Below, piece after piece: positions 1-12,000 of a stretch of DNA of 15,483 nt (position 1 is its first letter; every line of letters begins with the position of its first letter). Location: the NCBI GenBank assembly GCA_011056825.1, contig DSBH01000030.1, positions 1 through 15,483 on the forward strand, written 5' to 3'. The stretch is from Deltaproteobacteria bacterium. GTDB taxonomy: Bacteria; Desulfobacterota; Syntrophia; Syntrophales; UBA2210. A model generated the notes under the pieces. That model ran no database searches. It saw only the letters and a list, made by a program, of their open reading frames with translations, and was not told where the DNA came from. The translations under genes were made by a program, and so were the position numbers.

Positions 1-3000
1 CACCGAGACGATCACCGTTACCGTGGTGGTCGGTTCCGCTGATGGCGAAGGTGACGACCAGGCCGTTTCAGCCGACGGGGACGAGTCGTCAGCGCTGATC
101 GATGCCATCGGATCCCGACAGGTTGTTTTCATCGATTCCGTGGTCACCGACTATCAGGTTCTCCTGGAAAACATTACCGGATCGCGGGAAGGGGTCGTCC
201 TGGTCAATCTTGCTGCCGGTGATGCTATTCCCACAGGTGCTATAGCCTCCGCTGCAAGTGAGGACGAACCCGGATCGGAAGAGCCTGACTCCGGCAGCGA
301 CGCCACGGAAGACCCCGATGTCGAGGAATCCTCCGGCAGTTCTCCCGTTCCCCTGTTCCATGTGTACATTCTCGACGGAAGTCGCGACGGTATCGAACAG
401 GTTGCAACGGTTCTTGATAACTACCATGACCTCGACGCCGTTCATATTCTTTCCCACGGTGCGGCGGGGATGTTTCGCCTCGGTACCACTCTCACAACCA
501 GCGACAAGTTGAAGGAACGAAAGCAGGAAGTGGCCGCCTGGGGTCAGGCGCTGACCCCGGAAGGGGATATTCTGCTGTACGGGTGTAATATTGCAGCCGA
601 CGGAAACGGCACGGCCTTCGTGGAAAAACTTGGTTCCATTACCGGGGCCGACGTGGCCGCATCGACTGATGCCACGGGATACCACGGCCTGGGAGGAAAC
701 TGGGTTCTTGAGTACGAGACAGGCGCCGTGGAAACGGAATCACTTTTCGGGGGGTATTTCGGCTACGGCTACCTGATGGAAGACTTCGTCAGTACCGATG
801 AAAACGAAACCTTCCAGGGGACTGATGGTGGTGACGCCTTTATATTCAAAGACGGGTGGGGAAGCGATGTTATCATCGATGTTGGAGGCGGAAGCAACAA
901 TACGGTTGATTTCTCGGCGGTAACCGCCGACCTGATTTTTACCTTCCATGTCGACGACACCCTGTCGGTCACGGACGGCGAAAACGTTCTTAATCCCGTT
1001 GATGGCATAAACACCATCAAGGCGGGCAAGGGCGAGAACCGTTTCGTCTTCGAGCGAGGCGCTTTCTTCGGCGGTGTGATCAACGCCTCGGCAGGAGACA
1101 GGAACATTCTCGACTTCTCCGGCGTTATTCACGAGATCGAACCTGTCGATGATGGGGGTGAACTCAACGGGAATGAGGCCGACCGGACCGGGCTGGACCT
1201 GGTTGTTACCATCCATGCCGGCGGTGACGTTTCCGTGTCTGCCGACGGGTCAGCCATTCTCGGCGCCACCGCCGGGATGGACGAAGTCATCGGTGGTTCC
1301 GGCGACAACCGGTTCGCATTTAACAACGGGGCTACCTTCTCGGGGACCCTGGACGGCGGCCTGGGCGGCAGCAACACCCTGGATTACTCGGCCTGGACCA
1401 CGGCAGTGACGGTCACTCTTGGTTCGGGTGAAGAGGATGACTACGGGACCGCCACGGGTACATCGGGGATCATCAATTTTTCCAATATCATCGGTGGCTC
1501 CGGCGATGATGTTCTTACGGGGAACGCCTATGCCAACGTCATCGACGGTGGCGCCGGGAATGACACCATCGACGGCGTCTCGGGCCACAACACCCTCACC
1601 GGCGGTCCCGGCGACGACACCTTCGTCTTTTCCGACGACTGGGGCGAGACCACCATCACCGACGGCGGCGTGGGGAATAATACCCTCGATTTCTCGGGCG
1701 TCACGGAAGACCTGGTCTTCACCTTCCATGACAACGGCCGTCTCACCGTGGATGACTTCACCAACCTTCTCGAAGCGGAGGGTTTCAAGGGGACCGTCAC
1801 TGGCGGTTCCGGCGACAACTGGTATGCCTTTGAAAACGGCGCCACCTTCGATGGTCACATCGAGGGAGGAAGCGGTGGAACCAATACCATCGACTTTGCC
1901 GATTACAAGACGCCGGTGCGGATTGACCTTAAAGAGGGCGTCGTGGACATGGGCGGGTATCTGGATGGTGAAGGCGACATGGTGGGCATGGACGACGACA
2001 TGCCCCTCAAGTATCTTAACAACGGCGCCGGTGTGGGGGTTGCTTCTCTTTCCGAAGAAACTCCTCTTTCCGACCTGAATGACGGCGAAGGAGTGACTTC
2101 GCCCAGCCAGATTACAGACGAGACGACCGTTGACAGTCTCAACAATGGTGCCGGTATCGGCCTTGCGGAAGGAGAGGACCTTAGAATTACCCTCACCACG
2201 GGTGCTGAGGTCGTCATCGATCTCAGCGGATGCTTGACTCTGGGCGACGTTCTTGCTGCCATAACAGGGGCTCACGATGACCTCAGCGCCCACATTGACG
2301 AAAAGGGCAAGGGCATCACGGTAACCGATACAGCGGAAGGAGAGGGAAGCCTAGTCATTGCGGATGTTGGCGATTCCGCGGCGGCAACAGACCTGGGAAT
2401 TGCCGGTGAGGGAACTGACGGGGTTCTGGCAGGACAGACGCTTGCCCATGATATCCGCATAGTACTCACCACAGAAGAATCGGTGGACATCGATATTGAT
2501 GTTGCCGATGAAGGCACCCTGGGCGACGTAATCGATGCCATTCACGGATCAGACTACCGTATTTATGTCACCGTCAACGACGAGGGCAATGGTTTTGACC
2601 TGTACGATTCATCCGACGGCGAGGGTGAACTGACCCTTCTTGCCCTCAATGAATCCTCGTCCCTGACGGACTTGGGGCTTGGCGGAGAGACGACCGAGGG
2701 TTACCTGGCGGGAGGCGTCCTGATCCACGATCTGCGCATTACCCTGAGTAACGGGGATGTGGTTGTCGTCGCCCTGGGCGGCGCCCAGACAGTAGGGGAT
2801 GTGCTGGCGGCTATCAACAGTGCCGACAACAGGCTCAACGCATCGATTAATGATGATAATAACGGCATTAATATCAGCGACAGCGCCGGGGGGGACCATG
2901 ATCTGAAGGTGGAGAACATGGGCGCTTCCACGGCGGCCACGGATCTGGGTATCGAAAAGGTCGGAGAGAGCAATCAACTCTACGGAAATATCATCCTGTC

Positions 3001-6000
3001 TCTGATTACCAGCACATCCTTCAGCGGTATCGCCAACGCTATCGGCGGCGCTGGCGACGACCTGCTCATCAGTCAACCCGGGGAAGCTAATGTTCTCGAC
3101 GGCGGCGAGGGATCCGACACCTATCGTTTCCTCAACAACTGGGGCAATGACACCGTCGTCGATTACGGTGAGGAGGGAGTGGATATTCTCGACTTTTCCC
3201 GGGTCGATGTCGATACGAGCCTCAACGTTACTTTCCATGACGACGGCACCGTATCCGTCACAGACGGGACGAACACTCTGGATAGTGCTGACATCATCGA
3301 GAAGATCATCGGCGGCGGCGGAGACAATAAGTACACATTTGAAGACGCCGCGTACTTTCAGGGCTCCATCGATGGCGGCAGCGGCAGCGCCAACACCCTG
3401 GATTATTCCGCCTGGACCAGGGCGGTGGAAGTGAATCTCGCCGAAGGGACCGCCACGGGAACCACCGGGGTCGAGAACATTCAGAACATCACCGGCGGCG
3501 CCGGAGACGACATACTCGTAGGTAACAGCGGAAACAACACCATCATTGGCGGCGACGGCGATGATATTCTGGACGGCGTTTCGGGGAACAACACCCTCAT
3601 GGGCGGTTCCGGCGACAACACCTTCGTGATCCGTCCCCAGACCGGGACCGACACCATAGTTTCCACCGGTGGTATGGATACGCTGGATTATTCCGAAGCC
3701 TCATCGGCGGTTACGGTCAACCTGGCCACGGGAGCGGCCACCGGGACCAACGGCGTCGCCGGCAGTTCCATTCACCGCATCATCGCCGGCAGTCATGCCG
3801 ACAGCCTCACCGGCTCCGGAAGCGACACCACCTTCGCCATCGGGGAGACCTGGCATTCGGACATTACCATCAACGGCGGCGGCGGGACAAACACCCTTGA
3901 TCTTTCCGCCGTGATTGATCCTGTGAAGGTCATTGTCGAAAGCGCGGGCCTTTCCATTGCCCTTGCCGACGACTCCCGCACCCTCGACAACACCAGCAAT
4001 ATCCAGAACATCATCGGCAGCAAGGCCGACGACACCTATTATTTTCATGATGGCTGGGGAGAATTCACCGTCACCAGCCTTCTCGATGAAAACGAGACAA
4101 GGCTCGATTTCTCCAATGTCACCGCCGCTTTGACCTTCAATATCGAGTCCGACGGGCGGGTATCCGTTCAGGACGACAACAGCACCGATAACAAGATGTT
4201 TTCGTCGTCCGGCGTGGGAGATCTCATTGGCGGCCAGGGAACCAACCGGTTCGTCTTTGAGGACCAGGGATACCTCAACGGCTATATCGACGGCGGCGCC
4301 GGGGGAGGGATTCTGGATTATTCCGCCTTTACCACGGCGGTTTCCGTCGATCTTTCCCGGATGGACATGGTGGAGGTCCGTGAAATCGACGGCGAGCCCG
4401 AGGAACTGGTTCTCACCGGCAATGCCTGGGGCGTGAAGGGCATCAACAACATTCAGGAAGTGATCGGCGGCAAGTCCGACGGCGATGTTTTGACGGGATT
4501 CATGGCAGACAACACCTGGGTGGTTTCGGGTTCCAATTCGGGAACCCTCAACGGCGATTTCGCCTTTTCCGGCTTCGAATACCTGGCGGGAAACATCGAC
4601 TTCAGCGACACCTTTACCATTGCCGCCGACGGCGCCCTTGCCGGGGCGATCATCGGCCAGTCCTACGGCCCTTCCACGGGGAACGACACCATCGAGATCC
4701 AGGGCGGAACCTACGATTCGGTTACCCTGACCACAGCCGGCCAGGATGGGGGCTGGATCAAGCGGGACGACGACTTCCTCCGGTTCATCGGCATCGACAA
4801 CGTCATTGACGAATCCACGGCGGTCAACCGCACCGTGGCCAACGCCGCCTATCGCACGGCACAGGTTGCCCTGGCGGGAGACCCCTACGCTGTGGGCCAG
4901 GAATGGACCATCACGGTCAACGACGTCGACTATACCCACGAAGTGGCCCACGAGAACGAGGTTCTTGCCGACGTGATCGCCGCCTGGGTGGGAATGCTCC
5001 ATGCCGCCGGAATTACCGCCGTGGCACGGGACAACGCCATCCTGGTAACGGCCCCCCAGGGGCAGGGCATTGCCGTTGCCACGGATCTTCCCGATACCAT
5101 TATTTCCATGGTGGATGATCCCGCCGATCCCATAGTCCGGGGCGTCGAGATCAGGCTCGACAGGGACGGCGACAGAATAACCGTGGCGAGCACCAACCAC
5201 GTCTTCGCCACCACCTTTACCGTGGTCGATCCCACGGGCAATTTTGTTCTTGAAGCGGGCGGCGGCGACGATCACGTCACCGTGGGCGCCGGATTTACCT
5301 CCACAGCCAATGTGACCATCGACGGGCAGGAGGGCGACGACCGCATCACCTACGAGGTGCGGGGCATTGCCGGAACGGCCCAGACCGTCACTCATGTGTC
5401 GGACAGCCTTCTCCTCAACGGGACCGCCATTTTCGACTATGTCGATGTGACCTACGAGAAAGATGTGGTTGTCTTCGGCACCGACGGCAATGACGCCATT
5501 ACCCTGTCAACGTCGGGAGGAAACTACGTCCTCAGCAGCGCCGCCTTTGGCGCCATCACTCTTGCCGATCCCGGCCTGGGCGGCGCTCTTACCATCGACG
5601 GGGCCGACGGCGACGACACCATAACCGTTGCTGCCGGGACCTATGAAACTCACCTGGCTTTCCGGGGCGGCGCCGGAAGCGATACGCTCAACCTGGGAAC
5701 GGGAACCTTCAACAGCCTTACCATCGACGCCGATATAGAGACGGTGGACGCTTCCGATGCAACGATCCGCAATTTTGCCTTCGATGCCGGTTCCCTCGCG
5801 GGAGGATCGCTTACTCTCAGCCAGGTCGGGGGCCAGATCACCCTCGTCTACGGCAATCCCAGCACCCTGACAATCTCCAATCCCGAACAGTCGCTGACTC
5901 TCGAAGGCGACGAGGTGACCATCTCCACTGCCTTGACCCTGTCCGGTTCGGACCTGGTGGTCAAGGCGAAGACCATTATTGTGGGCAGCGGCGTCACCGT

Positions 6001-9000
6001 CGATACGGGCGTTCTTACCGGTACAGCCGGGGCCATCACCCTTGAGGGCCATCACATCACCCTGGAAGATAATTCAGCACTGCTCGCCCTGGGCAATACG
6101 AACGGCGAGATCACCATCGAAGCGGTGGACAAGTCCGCCCTGTTCACGCCCCTGGTGAGCGTTGAGATCAACAGCGTCAGCGTCACCGTCAAAGACGACG
6201 CCCGGATCGAGGGCGGCGATGTGAAAATCACCGCCACCGCCCAGAGCAAGGAACTCTTCGAGCACAACAGGGAAGGCCTGGAGGGGCAGGCCCTTGACCT
6301 CCTCAAGACCGCCCTGGGCGCCGTTGAGGACCTGGCTTTCTTTGCCACCGTGAGTTACGTGGAGGCCACGGCGAAAATCGATATTCAGTCGGGATCCACC
6401 ATCGTGGCGGAGAGCTTCACCGCTTCCGCTGAAAGTTACGCCGACGTGAAGGCCAAGCTCACCAAGGCCTGGCTCTTCGGCGCCGTGGCCGGTGTTGCCA
6501 TCACCGACGCGGAAGTCACCATCGCCGGGTCCATCGAAGTCAGCGGCGACGTTCTTCTTCAATCCCTGGCGGACAACACCATAGAGGCGGAAGCCAAGCC
6601 CGCCGAGGTAAAGGGCATTGCCGCCGCCGTGGCCATATCGGTCATTGATTCCCGTTCCATCGTCCATGTAACGGAAGACGCCGTTCTTACCGTCGGCGGC
6701 GATCTGAAGCTGGAGGCAAAGACGGTGGACCGCAACTCGACCACGGCCAACTCCACCGCTGACAAGGCGGGCGCTGTGGGCATTGCCATTGTCGTCGCCG
6801 TGGAGCAGGGCGTCACCAGGGCCTGGCTCGACGGCGAGGCCACCGTTACCGGCGACGTGACCATCTCTGCCGCCATGGAGCAAAGCAAGAAGGGCGTCAC
6901 CGCCCAGGCCGGCGTAAAGAGCAAGTCCAAGGGCGATAAACCCGACGACGAGAAAAAGGAAAAACAGAAAGACCTGGTGGGAGCGCTCCTGCCCCTGCTC
7001 CAGGGCAAGACCGACGGCGTCAGCGACTATTTCAAGGACAAACTGGGATCGGGCGGCGACAAGAAGGGTGACGAAAGCAAGGAGCTGCCCTTTGACGTGG
7101 CCGGCGCCTTCGCCTTTGTCTACGACAGCAACCAGGCCTCGGCCCGCATCGGCAATGGCAACGGCAGCGGCACGGTGGTGGTTGACGGCAACCTGAAGGT
7201 GACGGGGAAAGTGGCCGCCGCCCCGGCCATCAACGCAAATTCCTCCGCCGAGCATAATGACGACAAAAAATCGAAGACCCATTCCGACAGTGCCTTTTCC
7301 GGGTCCGCCGCCATTGCTATCGGCCTTTATCACAATGACGCCGAGGCGCTCATCAACAGCGGCGTCGTGGTGGATGCGGGAGGGAAGATCCACGTTCATG
7401 CCGCATCCCTCAGCGATTACAATCTGGAGTGGGGCAAGAATCTCTACGACGTATGGGTCAAGGACGCGGATTTCAACACCGAGCAGGAGGGTGAACTCAC
7501 CATCGGAAAAGACAAGATGGTGGAGGTGCGGGACAACCATACCGGCGAGGGCGATGAGGGAACCTGGTACAAGTACCTCGGCGAAGAGGACCTGGTCCTT
7601 GCCGACGGCGCGATTGCCTCATACGATTTTTCCGACGAATCCCTCTGGGAAGGGGTCAATCCCCTCATGCACCGGGGCAAGGAATTCGTCAAACTTCTCA
7701 CCGACGACTACCTGGGCGGCGATGTCGGCATACCCAAGATCGGCAATTCCTGGACCCAGGCCACCGCCTCGGGAGACAAGCTGGCCATTGCCGGGGCCGT
7801 GATCTACGTGGATGTGCAAAGCGACGCCCGGGCGATCATCGCAAGCGGCGCCCAAATCAACCAGAATGAGGACACGCGCACCGGCGACCAGGACGTGGTG
7901 GTCCAGGCCCTGAACGTCAACGAAGGGGTCCACCTGGGCGGCAACATCGAGCTTCCCGGCATCAAGCTGGACAAGAAAAAGATGAAGCTGTCGGCCACCT
8001 ACAAGCCCAAGGATCTGCTGGGGACCAAGGCCGACGACGGCAAGGCGGCGGTGGGCGCCACGGTGATGATCTACAATTACGGCAACACCACCACGGCGCT
8101 CATCGAAGACGACGTGGCGCTCTACGCCGACAGCCTCCACGTGGACGCCGAACAGAAGACCATGAGCGTTGCCGTGGGCGCCTCGGGAGGCATGGCGGAC
8201 AACTTTGCCCTGAATGGCGTCGTCATGGTGAACGTGGTCAACAGCGACACTACCGCCCGGATCGACGCCGGGGCGGTCATTGATGTGGGAAGCGGCCTGG
8301 TTTTCGACGAAGACGATGATCCGCCGGTAAACGGTTCCCTCATCGTCGACGCACGGGACACCACCACCATCGTCGAGGTTGCCGGCGGCATCGCCGTATC
8401 GGAAAGCATCGGCATCGGCGCCACGGTGGGCGTCAACGTGGTTAATCGCTCTACGCAGGCCGTGATCGGCGACCTCTCCACCACTGAAGAAGGCGACCAG
8501 ACCGCCGAAGAGGACCGCGGTACGATTACCGTTGCTGGCGACGTGCTGGTACGGGCCGCCAACAACGGATTCATCGGCGGGTTCGCCGTGGCCGGCGCCG
8601 TGGCCACCAGTTCGGAATCAAAACCCGACACCGGCGGCGTAACCGACAAGGGCAAGGGAACCGGCGGCACCCAGGGTTCCGACGGAAGCGTAACAGGCAA
8701 CGAGAACCTCAAAACCTGGCAGGACAAGTGGGGTGCGGTCCTGAAAGAAGGGGTGGACAAGGGAAAACTGGACGGCAACATCGCCGGGGGAACCTCCGAT
8801 ACGACGAAAAAGACGGGCCAGTCCAAGTCGGGCTTCGCCCTTTCCGGTTCCGTGGTGGTCAACGTGATTGCCGACGATGCCCGGGCTTATGTATTTAACG
8901 CCGGGACGATGACCGTGGACGGTGATATGACGGTAAGGGCCGACAACGGAACCGGTCTGGGTTCCTTCGCCGGGGCGGTGGCCTTTGCCAAGGGCAGCGG

Positions 9001-12000
9001 CGGCGGTTCGGGAACGGCCATGGCCGGGGCCTTCGGTGTGAACGTCCTTTCCGGGGCCACGGAGGCCTTTATCGACGGCGTTTCCAGCCTTGATACGGAC
9101 GATCTTGCCGTAACGGCCCACCGCAGCGGCGCCAACGTGGCCATCGTTGCCGGCATCGGCATCGGAACGGGCAAGAAGGGGGTGGGCATAGCCGGGTCGG
9201 TGGGCGTCAACATCGCCACCTATACCACGGAAGCGGCCCTGCGCGATATCGCGGGCCCGGTGGAGACAGACGCCGTTGCCGTCAGGGCCGAAGACAGCAC
9301 CAGTCTGGTGGCCGTAGCCGGTTCGGTGGCCTTCGGCGGAAAGGCCGGCGTGGGTATCGCCATCGGATTCTCCTGGACGGAAAACGAGGTGTGGGCCATT
9401 CTATCGGGTCTCGACGATCTCACCCATAGCGGCGATGTTACCATTGACGCCGTGGCCGACGGGCTCATTGTGGCCGTCACCGGGTCTGTGGGTCTTTCCC
9501 TGGGACAGGAAAAGGGCTATGCCGGTGCGGGGACAGTTTCCATCAACTTCGTGAAAAACACGGTGGAAGCGCGAATCATCGACACCACCACCAACGATAC
9601 ATCCACCGGCGACATCCGGGTCGGCGCCGCCGAAAGCACCTCCATCTACTCCTTTGCCGGGGCCATCGCCGCGGGCAAGACCGCCGGTCTCGGCGCGGCC
9701 ATTGCCGTCAATTCCATGAACAACGACGTGGTTGCCCTGGTGGAAGGGTCAAACCTGGAAACCTCCGGCGACTTCAGGGTCTCGGCCAGAGAGACGGGAA
9801 CCATCGTCACCGTGGCCGTTGCCGGCGCCGGTTCGGGGAAACTGGCCATTGGCGGCTCCGTGTCGATTAATATTTTTAATAATGACATCGAAGTTTTGGT
9901 CAAGGACAGCACCGTAACGGCAGGCGCCGTGGGTCTTGCCGCCGAAGACAAAACGGTGAGCGTGGCCGCCGCAGGGGGCATTGCCGTATCCACGGGGCAG
10001 GGCGCCGCAGGCGCCGCCATCGGTGTGAACCTGGTGTTCAACACCGTGACGGCCCGCGTTGAAGGGTCGACAGTCACATCCACCACCACGATGGACGTGG
10101 ACGCCCTGGCGGAAGAACTGCTGGTGAGCGTCACCCTGGGCGGGGCGGGAGGCGCCAAGTTCGCCCTGGGCGGGTCCGTTTCGGCCAACGTGGTCATGAA
10201 CACTGTGGCCGCCGAGATTATTGAAGGTTCAACGGTGACCGCCGGCGACGACATTGAACTCCGCGCCGCCGATACCACCACGGCCATCATCGTGGCCGGC
10301 GGATTCGCCGGGTCGGGCAAGGCCGCCGTGGGCGTCTCCCTTTCCCAGATCTACATGGAAAATACCATGCGGGCCCTCATCGACGACTCCACGGTCATTT
10401 CCAGCGATGGCTCGGTGATCCTGGCGGCAGGTGCAGCGCCGCCGGAGGAGGCCGTTGATCTTGACAGGGTCAGGCTCGGAACCTACGGCGTGACCCTGCC
10501 CGAGAACACAGGCGCTTCCGTCCTCAACCTGACCGTGGCCGGCGCCGGGGCGGGCAAGTTCGGCGCCGGAGTGGCCGTTTCGGTCAACGTGGTGAACAAT
10601 ACCATCGAGGCCGCCGTCCGGAACGGGGCTGTCGTGGACGGTCATGAGGGCGTTGCCCTGTCGGCCATCGACTCCTCCGTCATCAACGCCATCGCCCTGG
10701 GCGTGGCGGGCGCCGGTTCCGTCGCTGTGGGCGGGGCCGTTTCGTCCAACGTGATCACCAACACCATCAATACGGTTATTGACGGATCGACGGTCCGGTC
10801 CGGCGTGAGTGACGACGGTACAGAGCTGACCAACGCCGATGCAGCCATATCGCTTACATCCACGTCCTCTTCAATTATCCGCTCCCTGGGTCTGGGAGTG
10901 TCCGGCTCGGGCAAAGTGGCCGTTTCCGTCTCGGCCCTGGGCAACGCCGTTGCAAACGATGTAATGGCGGCAATCACCGGCGAGTCCACCGTTTTGGCCG
11001 GCGGCGACGTGATGATCCTTGCTTCCGACATCGCCCCGAGCATCATTCCCGACCTGGGACTGGATCCGGACCGGCAGGAAGCCCTTGACAGCGCCCTTGA
11101 CGGGTCGCCCATTGCTCCCGACGGCAATATCGTCGCCCTCAATGTAAGCGTGGCCGGCTCGGGCAAGGTGGCCGTCAGCGTCGCTCTCACGGGGAACGTG
11201 GTGACCAACAGCGTGGCTGCTTTCATCGACGATTCCACGGTCCTTGCCGGGGTCTGCCTCGTTACGGGTGATGTGCTCAACGGCGAGGCCGACCTGAGCC
11301 TGGCGGCCCATTCCAGTGCGGGCATCATGGCCCTCACCGTGGGCGTGGGCGCCTCGGGCATGGTGGCGGTGCAGGCCACAGGCTTCGGCAACGTGATCAC
11401 CAACAGTGTGGAAGCGGTTATCAGCGGCGGGGCGGATGTTCGTTCCGGCGGGGATATGGCGATCATCGCTCAGGACGAATCCATGATCCGGTCCCTGGGT
11501 CTCAGTATTGCCGCATCGGGCAAAGTGGCCGTGTCGGCCATTGTCGGCGCCAACGTGGTAGTAAACCGGGTTGAGGCGGGCATCGACGATTCTCACGTTG
11601 AAACAGGGGGCGCCCTTGTCCTTGACGCACGGTCGGAAACAGCCATCTTCAGCTTCGCCGGCGGTGTGGCCGCCTCGGGGGCGGTGGGCGTACAGGTGAG
11701 CATTGCCGCCAACGTGATCGCCAACAGGACGGAAGCCTTTATTACGGACTCGACGGTCACCACCGGCGGCGACCTTACCCTTTCCTCCTCCGATACATCG
11801 AGCATCGACACCATCGCATTCGGCGTGGCCGGAAGCGGCGCTGTGGCCGTGGGCATTGCCCTGTCGGCAAATGTCATCGTCAACGGCATCGCCACCACCA
11901 TCGACGGCTCTACCATTGATGCGGTTGGATCGGTGAGTCTTGATTCGGAATCCTCCGCCATCATCCGTGCCATCGCTCTGGGCGTGTCCGGATCGGGGGC

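Larger units (their letters stand above)
6171..10430 (+). repeat. About twenty diverged beta-solenoid units
   Basis: Units of about 50-60 residues, longer where loops are inserted, share three blocks: a small-residue hydrophobic hairpin (such as VAVAGAGSGKLAIGGSVSIN), N-x-V-x-A-x-I/V plus a short turn (NDIEVLVKDSTV), and G-G-D-V-x-L-x-A. I count roughly 20-21 units by eye. Early units are irregular, and later ones (from about 9640) approach the compact form that dominates downstream, for example SANVVMNTVAAEI and TAGDDIELRAADT. The fold is presumably a beta-solenoid rod; function is not deducible beyond an elongated surface stalk. Charged insertions in several units are listed separately. Confidence 0.75.

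Noticed and set aside
1419..2078. Plus-strand open frame of 219 codons in another frame
   Set aside because: Pro/Ser/Thr-rich out-of-frame reading of the RTX-like array; the main frame continues through it with regular Gly-Asp turns.
2036..2980. A flagellin or FliD gene
   Set aside because: The IN-like modules are in frame with, and flanked on both sides by, RTX-like modules of the same giant protein; there are no flagellin D0/D1 end domains.
3701..5395. Minus-strand open frame of 564 codons
   Set aside because: It lies fully antisense to the continuous plus-strand gene. Its translation is Gly/Val/Asp/His-rich without domains, as expected from the complement of GC-rich codons, and the plus frame shows clear repeats across the same bases.
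6074..7540. Minus-strand open frame of 488 codons
   Set aside because: Antisense shadow: long only because TTA, CTA and TCA triplets are rare in the sense frame. No recognisable motif, and the sense frame is clearly coding.
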